Source: Propionigenium maris DSM 9537 (lineage in GTDB: Bacteria > Fusobacteriota > Fusobacteriia > Fusobacteriales > Fusobacteriaceae). Taken from it: 64,000 nucleotides of DNA. This document shows positions 25,523 through 33,718 of the stretch, piece after piece; position 1 is the first letter of the stretch, and every line of letters begins with the position of its first letter. The notes below the pieces were generated by a model, which saw nothing but the letters and a program-made list of their open reading frames with translations, searched no databases and was not told where the DNA came from. The stretch is taken from the NCBI RefSeq assembly GCF_027925155.1, contig NZ_BSDY01000011.1, positions 62,001 to 126,000 on the forward strand, read 5' to 3'. The position numbers and the translations under genes are program-made.

Positions 25523-25553
25523 AAAAAGAGCTCTTAGAATCTCTAAAAGCTCT
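25523..25553 (-). terminator. Terminator of the cytoplasmic YwqK-like gene
   Basis: Arms AGAGCT and AGCTCT enclose an imperfect inner stem. The minus strand continues into a U-run. Confidence 0.6.
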
Positions 25554-25571
25554 CCTTTAATCTAATATAAT

Positions 25572-25949
25572 TTAATCTATTCTGTGTCCGTTTTCATAGT
25601 GGACCCTTTCATCCACCTCTCCCTTGTTGTTGTAGAGGATGAACTCTCCGTGCTTACGATCCTCCTTGTAGTGGCCTACAGTTTCTATCTCACCGTTAGG
25701 GTAGTAGGTTGTCTTTTCTCCCTCTCTCATCCCCTTAACATAAAACTCCTTGAGGGCCATCTTGCCAGTTTCGAAGTACTTAAACCTCTCTCCCTCCTTG
25801 AGTCCTTCCACATAGTTTCTCCTGCACTTGATCATTCCGGTTTCATAGTATGTGATAGCTTCTCCGTGGGGTACACCTTTTTTAAATGTCTTCTTACTCA
25901 TCATCCTTCCATTGGGATAGTAGACTGTAACTTCACCATTTTTTTCCAT
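25572..25949 (-). CDS. YwqK/MORN-like repeat protein without signal peptide
   Basis: A 125-residue protein built almost wholly of about five 22-residue repeats of the kind YPNGRMMSKKTFKKGVPHGE, YETGMIKCRRNYVEGLKEGE and YPNGEIETVGHYKEDRKHGE. It has the same repeat as the exported protein at 20213 but no signal sequence. GGGGGAA lies before the ATG. Similar proteins are labelled YwqK-family antitoxins; there is no toxin gene next to it, so the function remains unknown. Confidence 0.75.
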   Translation of the reverse strand: MEKNGEVTVYYPNGRMMSKKTFKKGVPHGEAITYYETGMIKCRRNYVEGLKEGERFKYFETGKMALKEFYVKGMREGEKTTYYPNGEIETVGHYKEDRKHGEFILYNNKGEVDERVHYENGHRID

Positions 25950-25976
25950 TGTTCTTCCCCCTTTATATATTTAGAG

Positions 25977-26040
25977 TCAGTGAGTGAATTATTAGCGAAT
26001 TCTTTTGTGGATAATCCATATCACGACTAGCTTATTCATC
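25977..26040. repeat. Dispersed palindromic element P, copy A
   Basis: Read on the minus strand it has CTAGTCGTGATATGGATTAT, CCACAAAAGAATTCG and TAATAATTCACTCA. A matching copy lies at 56221 and a shorter one at 58251; each has a hairpin beside it (here TCTCT / AGAGA at 26039-26054). Confidence 0.65.
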
Positions 26041-26157
26041 TCTTTATTTAGAGATAAATTATAATCACTAATATATTTATACCCTACTCCTGGAAAAATA
26101 AAAAATTTTTATTAAAGTACACTCTGGTGAAGGAGGGCTCTTCTTTAAAGAAAAAGC

Positions 26158-26186
26158 TTGCATCTGATACTAATTAGTATTATAAT
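26158..26186 (+). promoter_or_regulatory. marR promoter with embedded operator
   Basis: TTGCAT (26158-26163), a 17-bp spacer and TATAAT (26181-26186) form a near-consensus promoter. The spacer holds the perfect palindrome ATACTAATTAGTAT (26167-26180). Transcription would start near 26193, almost on the ATG at 26196. Confidence 0.75.
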
Positions 26187-26195
26187 TTCCTTGTT

Positions 26196-26630
26196 ATGAA
26201 AGTATATAGTAAGGACGAATGGAGAAATTTAAAACTTCTTGTTACCTTTTCAAGGTGTTACTCCTCTGTAAACCAGAGGATATACCCAGATATAAAGGCT
26301 CAGGGAGTTACGGAAACCCAGTTTTCAGTATTGGAACTTTTATATCACAAGGGAGAATTCACAATAAAGGAGATAATAGAAAAAACATTTTCCTCTGGGG
26401 GAAATATGACTGTGGTAATCAATAACCTACTCAAGGAAAAACTTGTGATGAAGAGAAGATCTGAGGATGACGGCCGTGTGTGGCTCATATCCATAACTGA
26501 AAAGGGAACAGCACTTATGGAGGAGATATTTGACAAGCATCTGCAAAACCTGAAAAGGGCCTTTGGTGTCCTCACTGAGGGGGAGCAGATGATAATGATA
26601 GAGCTTCTGAAAAAACTAGGTAAGGGCTAG
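26196..26630 (+). CDS. MarR-family transcriptional regulator
   Basis: A 144-residue winged-helix regulator. The core reads TETQFSVLELLYHKGEFTIKEI (about 38-59), then a glycine-rich SSGGNMTVVINNLLKEKLV recognition helix and RRSEDDGRVWLISITEKG, the wing. No ribosome-binding site precedes the ATG and the promoter leaves only a few leader bases, so the mRNA may be leaderless. Palindromes TACTAATTAGTA at its promoter and TACTAACTAGTA before the next gene suggest autoregulation and control of yhdT-panF. Confidence 0.9.
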   Translation: MKVYSKDEWRNLKLLVTFSRCYSSVNQRIYPDIKAQGVTETQFSVLELLYHKGEFTIKEIIEKTFSSGGNMTVVINNLLKEKLVMKRRSEDDGRVWLISITEKGTALMEEIFDKHLQNLKRAFGVLTEGEQMIMIELLKKLGKG

Positions 26631-26671
26631 AAAGTAGTTAGCTACAGATAAAATCATTTCGCTGGATGTAG

Positions 26672-26683
26672 TACTAACTAGTA
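26672..26683. promoter_or_regulatory. Second MarR-type operator before yhdT
   Basis: TACTAACTAGTA differs from the marR operator core TACTAATTAGTA by one base and lies 17 bp before the yhdT start codon, overlapping a weak TATTAA box. Confidence 0.6.
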
Positions 26684-26699
26684 TTAAATAGGAGGAGTA

Positions 26700-26942
26700 A
26701 TGAAGGAAAGAAACAAGCAGATAGGGAAGGAAGCTAAGATAACTATCCTGCTCTATCTTGTGTATTTTGTATGGTGGTATGGATTTGCTTATGGAATGGG
26801 AGACAGAGATCCCAGTGAATACAAGTTTATAATGGGGTTACCTGAGTGGTTCTTTTACTCATGTATACTGGGGTTTCTGATGATATCCACTCTGGTGGCT
26901 GTAGTAGTAAAGGTATTTTTTAAGGATGTGAAGTTTGACTAG
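26700..26942 (+). CDS. yhdT: YhdT-family (DUF997) small membrane protein
   Basis: An 80-residue protein with two membrane helices: TILLYLVYFVWWYGFAYG (15-32) and a second one at about 52-74. The PSEYKFIMGLPEWFFYSC segment is typical of YhdT, which in other bacteria precedes panF. AGGAGG fits the ATG. The gene is separated from panF by an R3 repeat, which is unusual for this pair. Confidence 0.85.
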   Translation: MKERNKQIGKEAKITILLYLVYFVWWYGFAYGMGDRDPSEYKFIMGLPEWFFYSCILGFLMISTLVAVVVKVFFKDVKFD

Positions 26943-27002
26943 TTGGGAAATTTTCCTTAAATATACCAACTAATAAATTTAAAATAAGTGGAAGTTCTTT
27001 TT

Positions 27003-27178
27003 ATACCTTTTGTCTTAAAACAAAAGAGTATCCAAAAGTTCAAGTCTTCCGGCAACTGTCTTTTTAAGTAATACTATCTTTCATTGCTCTCCTCGGCTCT
27101 CTACAGAGCCTAAAGAAGTTAGACGCAATTAGTTGATACTATTACTGTGAAGTGGGACGACTGCCTGCAGACAGACAT
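27003..27178 (+). repeat. R3 structured repeat, copy 5, inside the yhdT-panF pair
   Basis: The head is ACCTTTTGT-CTTAAA-ACAAAAGAGT, then TTCAAGTCTTCCGGCAACTG, GGCTCTCTACAGAGCC and GACTGCCTGCAGACAGAC. It occupies more than half of the 336 bp between the two partner genes. Confidence 0.85.
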
Positions 27179-27278
27179 TTAAAAGTAAAGAAAACGATAG
27201 AAGATTCTCTGATTTTTGAAGATATTGATTCTGTCAAAAGAGAAAATAGAGAATGTAAAAGGAGAGATTAGGAAAAAA

Positions 27279-28733
27279 ATGGATAAGATGATGATACTAC
27301 TTCCCCTGATGCTGTATCTTGGGATAATGCTCTTTATTGCGTATAGAGCCAATATTGTAAAGAATTCAGGTGAAGTAAACTTTATGGAGGAGTACTTTAT
27401 AGGAAGCAGAAATATGGGGGGATTTGTTCTGGCAATGACCCTTATAGCTACCTATGCCAGTGCAAGTTCATTTATAGGTGGGCCGGGAGTGGCTTATAAG
27501 ATGGGACTGGGATGGGTACTTCTTGCCTGTATTCAGACTCCCACGGCCTTCCTTACCCTGGGAGTTCTGGGAAAAAAGTTTGCCATTATATCCAGAAGGA
27601 TCAAGGGTGTAACTGTAACGGACTATCTGAGAGCCAGATATAAGAGTGATGTAGTGGTAATAATGGCATCGGTGGCGGTACTGGTATTCTTCTCAGCTTC
27701 AATAATAGCCCAGTTTATCGGAGGAGCCAGACTGTTTGAGACTGTTACGGGGCTGTCCTACCATACGGGGCTATTCCTCTTTGGAGTGGTGGTAATAGCC
27801 TATACATCCATCGGAGGATTCAGAGCTGTAGCTCTTACAGATGCTATCCAGGGAGTGGTAATGCTATTTGCTACCATCTTCCTCTTCTTTGCAGTTTCCA
27901 GAGCCGGTGGAGGAATGGAGAAAATAACAAGGACCCTTATGGAAACAAATCCGGATATGCTTACGCCAACAGCTGGTGGAAATATAGCTAAGCCATTCAT
28001 CCTCTCCTTCTGGATGCTTGTGGGAGTCGCTGTTTTAGGACTGCCCCAGACTACTGTAAGATGTATGGGATTTAGAGATTCTAAGTCCATGCACAGAGCC
28101 ATGGTAATAGGAACCCTGGTAGTAGGATTTTTAATGGTGGGGATGCACCTTATCGGTGTAATGGGAGCAGCTGTAGAACCGGGACTGGAGGTAGGAGATA
28201 AGATAATACCTACACTGGCTTTGAATAACATGCACCCTGTTCTTGCAGGGATATTTGTAGGAGGACCTCTGGCAGCTACCATGTCAACAGTGGACTCCAT
28301 GCTTATCCTGTCATCGGCAGCTATAATCAAGGACCTCTATACCCACTATATAAATAAAGATGCCGGGGAGGAGAAGATAAAGAAGTTAACCTTCTTTACC
28401 TCGCTGACTCTGGGAAGTGTGGTGTTTCTTCTTTCTATGAATCCGCCGAAGCTGCTTGTGTGGATAAACCTTTTTGCCTTTGGAGGACTTCAGGCAGCCT
28501 TCCTCTGTCCTATTATAATGGGACTCTACTGGAAGAGGGCCAATGCAACTGGAGCTATCCTCTCCATGGTAACTGGTGTGGGGACATACTTCTATATGAC
28601 CATGGCTAAGATAAAGTTCATGGGAATGCACCAGATAGTACCTGTGATAGGGGTATCTGTCCTGGCCTTTGTGATAGGTTCCCTGATCGGTAAGAGAAGC
28701 TCCAAGGAAACGTTGGATATCTTCTTTAATTAA
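27279..28733 (+). CDS. panF: Sodium/pantothenate symporter
   Basis: A 484-residue sodium:solute symporter with about 13 membrane spans. The ATG at 27279 is used because AGGAGAGATTAGG precedes it; the longer ORF adds an unlikely soluble stretch. Family features are EEYFIGSRNMGGFVLAMTL, TYASASSFIGGPG, YTSIGGFRAVALTDAIQG and MSTVDSMLILSS. With yhdT upstream the pantothenate assignment is firm. Pantothenate feeds coenzyme A synthesis, which includes coaBC further along. Control by the adjacent MarR protein is likely. Confidence 0.9.
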   Translation: MDKMMILLPLMLYLGIMLFIAYRANIVKNSGEVNFMEEYFIGSRNMGGFVLAMTLIATYASASSFIGGPGVAYKMGLGWVLLACIQTPTAFLTLGVLGKKFAIISRRIKGVTVTDYLRARYKSDVVVIMASVAVLVFFSASIIAQFIGGARLFETVTGLSYHTGLFLFGVVVIAYTSIGGFRAVALTDAIQGVVMLFATIFLFFAVSRAGGGMEKITRTLMETNPDMLTPTAGGNIAKPFILSFWMLVGVAVLGLPQTTVRCMGFRDSKSMHRAMVIGTLVVGFLMVGMHLIGVMGAAVEPGLEVGDKIIPTLALNNMHPVLAGIFVGGPLAATMSTVDSMLILSSAAIIKDLYTHYINKDAGEEKIKKLTFFTSLTLGSVVFLLSMNPPKLLVWINLFAFGGLQAAFLCPIIMGLYWKRANATGAILSMVTGVGTYFYMTMAKIKFMGMHQIVPVIGVSVLAFVIGSLIGKRSSKETLDIFFN

Positions 28734-28758
28734 TGGATATAAACTTAGGTTTTAATTT

Positions 28759-28793
28759 TAAGCGGCTGTCTCTAGGCAGTCGCTTAGTTTTAA
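28759..28793 (+). terminator. Likely terminator of panF
   Basis: Outer arms TAAGCG and CGCTTA and inner CTG / CAG form a stem, followed by GTTTT. Confidence 0.5.
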
Positions 28794-28839
28794 AATATGA
28801 ACGGAATATTTGTGGTGAAAAAGAATTTAACATAAAATA

Positions 28840-28865
28840 TTTGCCACGAATTTCACTAATTATGA
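28840..28865 (-). repeat. R1 fragment
   Basis: TTTGCCACGAATTTCACTAA is a shortened reverse R1 word. It lies on the outer side of the reversed R3 copy that follows, which fits the R3-R1 order on the minus strand. Confidence 0.6.
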
Positions 28866-28912
28866 AGGTATAAGCCTAGGGGAGTATCTACACGAATTGA
28901 GGTTTTAAATTG

Positions 28913-29090
28913 AAATCCTGTCTGTAGGTAGTCGTCGGACATCACTAAAAAAGTTTACTTCATTGCGTTTCACTTCTTTAGGCTCTGTAGAGAGCCCAGG
29001 AGAGCAATGGAAACCTTGAATTAACTTAGAAAGACAGTTGCCGGAAGACTTGATTTTTTGGATACCTTTTGTATCAAGACAAAAGTATCG
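28913..29090 (-). repeat. R3 structured repeat, reverse, copy 6
   Basis: On the plus strand it reads TCTGTAGGTAGTCGTCGG, GGCTCTGTAGAGAGCC, CCGGAAGACTTGATTTTTTG and GATACCTTTTG-TATCAAG-ACAAAAGTATC. All three hairpins are preserved. Confidence 0.85.
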
Positions 29091-29201
29091 AATTTTCTTT
29101 GGTTCGTTTTCTTCGCCGTAAGCGGAGCGAGGAAGTACTCTTAGGATTTTGCTGGTTAAAAGAAATGAACATGAATAAAATATTAGAAAGGGGAAATAAA
29201 G

Positions 29202-30164
29202 ATGAATCCCAACGACATATTTAAGATAAAGGGAGTTAAGATAGGCCAGGCGGAGAATGACCAGGGATTAACCGGGGTAACTGCTATAATCTTTGAGGAG
29301 GGAGCAGTGGCTGGTGTAGATGTAAGGGGAGCAGCTCCTGGTACCAGGGAAACAGATCTGCTGAAACCTGAAAACATGGTTCAGAAGGTACACGCAATAG
29401 TTCTCAGCGGAGGGTCAGCCTTTGGCCTGGACAGTATGACGGGAGTGGTAAGATACCTGGAGGAGCAGAAGATAGGCTTTGATGTGGAAGTGGCCTGTGT
29501 GCCTATAGTTACGGGAGCGGTCCTCTTTGATCTGGCAATAGGAGATCCCACTGTAAGGCCAGATGCATCCCTTGGATATGAAGCGGCTAAAAAAGCCAAT
29601 AACAGTGAGTTTCTTGAGGGGAACCATGGGGCTGGAATGGGAGCCACTGTGGGAAAGATCAGGGGAACTGAGTACTCTGTTAAGAGTGGTATAGGTAGCT
29701 ATACAATTACCCTTGATGACGGCCTCATAGTGAGTGCTGTGGTGGCTGTAAATGCCTGGGGAGATGTGGTAGAGGGAGATCAGGTAGTTGCAGGAACCCT
29801 CAACGACGATAAAAAGACCTTTGCCGATGGAATCAAAGTACTTCTAGAGGGAGAAGGGGCCAAGGGCTTTGAGGGAAGGAATACTACTATAGGAGCTATT
29901 GTGACAAATGCTGTGGTGGATAAAGCCCAGGCAGGAAAGGTAGCTCAGATGGCCCACGACGGCTATGGAAGGGCTATAAACCCAGTTCACACTATGTATG
30001 ATGGAGACACTATATTTGCAGCAGGAACGGGAGAGGTAGAGGCCGATGTGAATCTTGTGGGGATAGCAGCAGCTGAGGCCATGGAGAGAGCCATAAGAAG
30101 AGCTGTAAGAAATACAGAGGGCCTTGGAGGATATCCCAGTCTCAAGGAACTAAAGAAGAAGTAA
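29202..30164 (+). CDS. P1-family N-terminal-nucleophile peptidase (DmpA/NylC-like)
   Basis: A 320-residue protein of the DmpA/endo-type hydrolase family. VKIGQAEND and GVTAII open the N-terminal part, VLSGGSAFGLDSMTGV (about 67-82) is the conserved glycine-rich core, and GRNTTIGAIVTNA (about 226-238) holds the autocleavage site N-T, with Thr as nucleophile of the mature beta subunit. Members cleave N-terminal amino acids or cyclic/linear amides. AAAGGGG precedes the ATG. Cytoplasmic, monocistronic; natural substrate unknown. Confidence 0.88.
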   Translation: MNPNDIFKIKGVKIGQAENDQGLTGVTAIIFEEGAVAGVDVRGAAPGTRETDLLKPENMVQKVHAIVLSGGSAFGLDSMTGVVRYLEEQKIGFDVEVACVPIVTGAVLFDLAIGDPTVRPDASLGYEAAKKANNSEFLEGNHGAGMGATVGKIRGTEYSVKSGIGSYTITLDDGLIVSAVVAVNAWGDVVEGDQVVAGTLNDDKKTFADGIKVLLEGEGAKGFEGRNTTIGAIVTNAVVDKAQAGKVAQMAHDGYGRAINPVHTMYDGDTIFAAGTGEVEADVNLVGIAAAEAMERAIRRAVRNTEGLGGYPSLKELKKK

Positions 30165-30171
30165 AATGAAG

Positions 30172-30200
30172 AAGACATCCTTAGGGGTGTCTCTTTTTAA
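30172..30200 (+). terminator. Terminator of the P1 peptidase gene
   Basis: GAAGACATCC-TTA-GGGGTGTCTC with one G-T pair is followed by five Ts. Confidence 0.75.
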
Positions 30201-30229
30201 TATTTGAGATAAGAGGGGAGAGGGACTTT

Positions 30230-30258
30230 TTGTCACGAATTACACGAATTATGCCTGG
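30230..30258 (-). repeat. R1 word
   Basis: TTGTCACGAATTACACGAAT is an exact match in its first 18 bases to the left end of the GxxExxY element at 14768. Confidence 0.7.
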
Positions 30259-30298
30259 CATGTAGTAAGGAAGCATTTTAACAGATAAAGGTTTTAAA

Positions 30299-30475
30299 TG
30301 GCCGACTGCAGGTAGCCGTTTAGCTTCACCTATTATTGCTACTTCGTTTCGTCGATCAGAATGGGTTCTATCCAGAGTCCGTAAAAGAAACGAGAACTTT
30401 GATATTGCTAAAGAAGACAATTACCGGAAGTCTTGATTTTCTTTGGTTCGTTTCTTGTATCAAGACAAGAAATGA
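30299..30475 (-). repeat. R3 variant, reverse, without nested hairpin
   Basis: It starts GGCCGACTGCAGGTAGCCGT on the plus strand and ends with TTTCTTGTATCAAGACAAGAAA (head stem TTTCTTGT / ACAAGAAA, written here as a 22-base palindrome: first half TTTCTTGTATC, second half AAGACAAGAAA). It is the uninterrupted counterpart of the copies at 16629 and 19569. Confidence 0.8.
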
Positions 30476-30594
30476 ACAGTGAAAACTTAAAGAGCTTTTT
30501 ATAGAGTGGTGAAAGTAGAGGTTAAATGTTTAAGGGAGGAGAATAAGAAGAGAGACAGAAGAAACCTTATAGAAGTATGATAAGGAGGATGACT

Positions 30595-32049
30595 ATGTTT
30601 AAGTTTGATATTAAGGAGAAGGTGGATAAGCAGGAGAGTAAGAGGATCATGGATGACCTTACTATAGAGCTGGGGAAGCTTCAGAGGGAGGCCGGTGAGA
30701 AGAAGGTTCCCATCCTCATAATCCTGGAGGGACTGGATGCATCGGGGAAGGGAGGAGTAATAAGTGAACTTCTCATGGCCATGGATCCCAGGGGATACAA
30801 TGTCTACTCAAATAACAGGGAGAGCGAGGAGGAGGAACTTCGTCCACTATTTTGGAGGTTCTGGAACCACCTTCCTGGAGAGGGAGAGATAACCATCTTT
30901 GACAGGAGCTGGTACTACTCGGTTTTTCAGGAGGGTGAAAATGGGAAGAAGTATAAAAGAAGGTGCAGAGAGATAGTTCATACAGAGGAACTCCTCTCCA
31001 GGGAGGGGACCCTCATAGTAAAGTTCTTTCTATATATTACCAAGAAGGAGCAGAGGAAGAGGTTTGAAAAGCTCTCAGAGAACCCCTCTACCTCGTGGAA
31101 GGTGACCAAGAGGGACTGGAAGAGCAACAAAAACTACGATGAGATCCTGGAGAGGTATGGAAAGCTCATAGGGGATACAGACACAGGAGAAATACCGTGG
31201 AACCTCATCCTTTCAGAGGATCTGGATACAGCTAAGCTGAAGGTTATGGAGGAGCTTACTGAGAATATAAGGAGCTACCTGGATGAAGACCTCCCAGAGA
31301 GGGAGGTAGAGCTTCCTAAACCGAAGAAGGAGTTTAAACTTGAGGAGGCAAAGGCCGCTGCCCCAGTGGATAAAGATGAGTACAGAAGGAAGCTCAAGAA
31401 GTATCAGAGGAGGCTCCATGAGCTGGAGCATGAGATCTATGAGAGAAGAATACCTGTGGTAATAGCCTATGAGGGTTGGGATGCTGCAGGAAAGGGAGGA
31501 AATATAAAGAGGCTTGTGGAGAGGATGGACCCAAGGGGTTATGATGTGATTCCCATAGGGGCTCCCACAGATGTGGAGAAGATCCACCACTACCTCTGGA
31601 GGTTCTGGACCAAGCTCCCCAAGGGAGGGCATATCTCTATCTTTGACAGGACATGGTATGGAAGGGTTCTTGTGGAGAGGGTAGAGGGGTTCTGCACAGA
31701 GAATCAGTGGATGAGGGCTTATGGAGAGATAAATGAGATGGAGTCTCAGTGGGCTGAGGACGGGGCCGTCATATTAAAGTTCTGGATCCACATCGATAGG
31801 GATGAACAGCTTAGAAGGTTTGAGGAGAGGGAAAAGATAGAGCACAAGATGTGGAAGATAACTGAGGAGGACTGGAGAAACAGGGAAAAGTGGGATGAGT
31901 ACAGGGGAGCTGTAGAGGATATGATAAGGTATACCAGCACCAAGAAAGCCCCCTGGTATGTTATAGAGGGGAACTCCAAGTACAGTGCCAGACTCCAGGT
32001 GATGGAGAGGGTAATAAAGACCCTGGAGAAGAGGCTGAAGAAGAAGTAA
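30595..32049 (+). CDS. pap: Polyphosphate:AMP phosphotransferase (double PPK2 domain)
   Basis: A 484-residue protein with two tandem PPK2 domains. Domain 1 has Walker A GLDASGKGG (about 44-52) and lid/Walker B FDRSWYYSV. Domain 2, from about 270, has GWDAAGKGG (about 300-308) and FDRTWYGRVLVER. Two-domain PPK2 proteins phosphorylate AMP to ADP using polyphosphate. AAGGAGG lies six bases before the ATG at 30595; two earlier in-frame starts are too near or before it. No polyphosphate kinase is in the window. Confidence 0.9.
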   Translation: MFKFDIKEKVDKQESKRIMDDLTIELGKLQREAGEKKVPILIILEGLDASGKGGVISELLMAMDPRGYNVYSNNRESEEEELRPLFWRFWNHLPGEGEITIFDRSWYYSVFQEGENGKKYKRRCREIVHTEELLSREGTLIVKFFLYITKKEQRKRFEKLSENPSTSWKVTKRDWKSNKNYDEILERYGKLIGDTDTGEIPWNLILSEDLDTAKLKVMEELTENIRSYLDEDLPEREVELPKPKKEFKLEEAKAAAPVDKDEYRRKLKKYQRRLHELEHEIYERRIPVVIAYEGWDAAGKGGNIKRLVERMDPRGYDVIPIGAPTDVEKIHHYLWRFWTKLPKGGHISIFDRTWYGRVLVERVEGFCTENQWMRAYGEINEMESQWAEDGAVILKFWIHIDRDEQLRRFEEREKIEHKMWKITEEDWRNREKWDEYRGAVEDMIRYTSTKKAPWYVIEGNSKYSARLQVMERVIKTLEKRLKKK

Positions 32050-32052
32050 TAG

Positions 32053-32082
32053 AAAAAAGACACCCCCAGGGGTGTCTTTTAA
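32053..32082. terminator. Bidirectional terminator between pap and selU
   Basis: AAAAGACACC and GGTGTCTTTT pair around a CCCAGG-type loop, and A- and T-runs lie on the two sides. It suits the convergent genes pap and selU. Confidence 0.85.
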
Positions 32083-32095
32083 AGTTTCTAAAGGA

Positions 32096-33151
32096 TTATT
32101 CAGCTACCTCTTCAGATTCTGTCCTATGCAGATCTTCCTTTGTAAGGAAGTTGATCACTCCCTCTACAGCAGTATTCAGGTCCTCATAGTACACAGTGTC
32201 GTCGAAGTCATACTTGTTGATACTCTTCTGGTAGAGAGGGTCGTAGTACTCCTCCATAATAGATCTTGAGAAGAGAGCGAACTCCTTATTCTTAAGCATC
32301 TCCTCATATCTTACTACGTCCTCCTCCTTAAGGTATCTTCTTAACTTGGTAGTACATGCAAGCATCTCATCTACCGGTGCCTTGGCATAGTCCTCCATGA
32401 TGATCTCTACCCTGTGATCCATACTTGTTTCCAGAAGAACGTGGTATCCGTCTGTCATAGACTGGAAGATCGGCTCGGGAACATAGACATTTCCGATCCT
32501 CTTACTCTCACTTTCAACCAGGAAGTAGTCGTACTTTCTGGTTCTCAGGTGTTCAAAGACCTCAGATTCAAATCTCTTCTGGCTCTGTTCTCTGGATTCG
32601 CAGAGAGCTCCATAGAAGGATCCCTTGTGATCGGCAAACTTTTCCAGATCAAGGACAGAGTATCCCCTCTCCTCTAGTCTCTGAAGAACCTTTGTCTTAC
32701 CTATACCAGTACGCCCGTGAAGAACCACATACTTGATCCCCTCATTTAAATGAGGAATCTCCTTGGCAACATGCTGCCTGTAGCTCTTATATCCACCATC
32801 TAATTTACTGGCTTTATATCCTAAAGCTGCGAAGAGGGAAGTTACGCTGCTGCTTCTCATTCCTCCTCTTGCACAGTAAAATACAAGCTTTTTATATTCT
32901 TTACTCAGATTATTTATCTCCTCAAACATCTCTGGGAGTTTCTTTGAGATGTAGTTCATTCCCAGTCTCTTAGCTTCCTCTGGAGAAACCTGCTTATATG
33001 CAGTTCCCACAGCTGCCCTCTCATCATTATCTAGGATAGGAACATTTACTGCCCCTGGAATAGGCTCAGCTTCAAACTCCTTGGGAGATCTAACGTCAAT
33101 AAGAATAGCACTCTTTTCCTTTAAAAACCTTTCATAGCTTAAAACAACCAT
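32096..33151 (-). CDS. selU: tRNA 2-selenouridine synthase
   Basis: A 351-residue two-domain protein. The N-terminal rhodanese domain has LIDVRSPKEFEAEPIPGAVN and the catalytic Cys in FYCARGGMRSSS (about 92-103). The C-terminal domain has a P-loop GRTGIGKT (about 146-153). This architecture belongs to SelU/MnmH, which replaces the 2-thio group of wobble uridine in tRNA-Lys, -Glu and -Gln with selenium from selenophosphate, via geranylation. GGAGG precedes the ATG at 33151; a TTG four codons earlier is rejected. It lies 570 bp from the selenoprotein gene, divergently oriented. Confidence 0.93.
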   Translation of the reverse strand: MVVLSYERFLKEKSAILIDVRSPKEFEAEPIPGAVNVPILDNDERAAVGTAYKQVSPEEAKRLGMNYISKKLPEMFEEINNLSKEYKKLVFYCARGGMRSSSVTSLFAALGYKASKLDGGYKSYRQHVAKEIPHLNEGIKYVVLHGRTGIGKTKVLQRLEERGYSVLDLEKFADHKGSFYGALCESREQSQKRFESEVFEHLRTRKYDYFLVESESKRIGNVYVPEPIFQSMTDGYHVLLETSMDHRVEIIMEDYAKAPVDEMLACTTKLRRYLKEEDVVRYEEMLKNKEFALFSRSIMEEYYDPLYQKSINKYDFDDTVYYEDLNTAVEGVINFLTKEDLHRTESEEVAE

Positions 33152-33227
33152 TTTTACCTCCAAATCTATACATACATTATATTGTACACATTAGCCCTTA
33201 TTTAGTAAAGGGGAAATTCTATGTTAA

Positions 33228-33380
33228 GGGGCTTTTGTTCATTCTTGTCTTGACACAAGAACGAACCAAGAAAGTCAAGACTTCCGTAATTCCTCATAAG
33301 TATAGGATTCATAGTCCGAGCTTTATGGGCTACAGTCCTCGCTACACTGCGGAACTTATTCTGTTGTACGCTCTAAGATC
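33228..33380 (+). repeat. Chimeric R3-head/R4-tail repeat
   Basis: The head TTCTTGT-CTTGAC-ACAAGAA and GTCAAGACTTCCG are R3-like. The tail (GGGCTACAGTCCTCG, TGCGGAACTTATTCTGTTGT) is R4. It joins modules that are separate elsewhere. Confidence 0.75.
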
Positions 33381-33434
33381 ATATTTTTAGTCTCTAGCCC
33401 CATCGGATACTACAGTCAGTTAAAATGATCTCCT

Positions 33435-33580
33435 TTTAATCCGTGTAAGTCCGTGGCGGATGTTTTTTCCCTTCTATTTTAATTTTTGTAATTTGTGCTC
33501 ATTGGTGTCAATTAGCTGCAAAAAAATATTTTCCCTGTGAACCTTTGTGTCCTCTGTGCCTCTGTGGTGAAGGGATTATA
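33435..33580 (+). repeat. R1 followed by R2
   Basis: AATCCGTGTAAGTCCGTGGC (33440-33459) and TTGGTGTCAATTAGC are R1. CCCTGTGAACCTTTGTGTCC and TCTGTGCCTCTGTGGTGAAG (33534-33573) are the clearest R2 copy in the window. Confidence 0.75.
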
Positions 33581-33718
33581 TTTTGATTCTTTACTGAATT
33601 TAAGCGATCAAAAAATAGAATTGGATTTTAAGCTTTCTTATAAAGTTAGAAGTCAGGAAAGAGGAAAGAAGAGAAGAATTAGTAAAAGATAGGTGATAAT
33701 TTATAAAGGAGGGATGAG

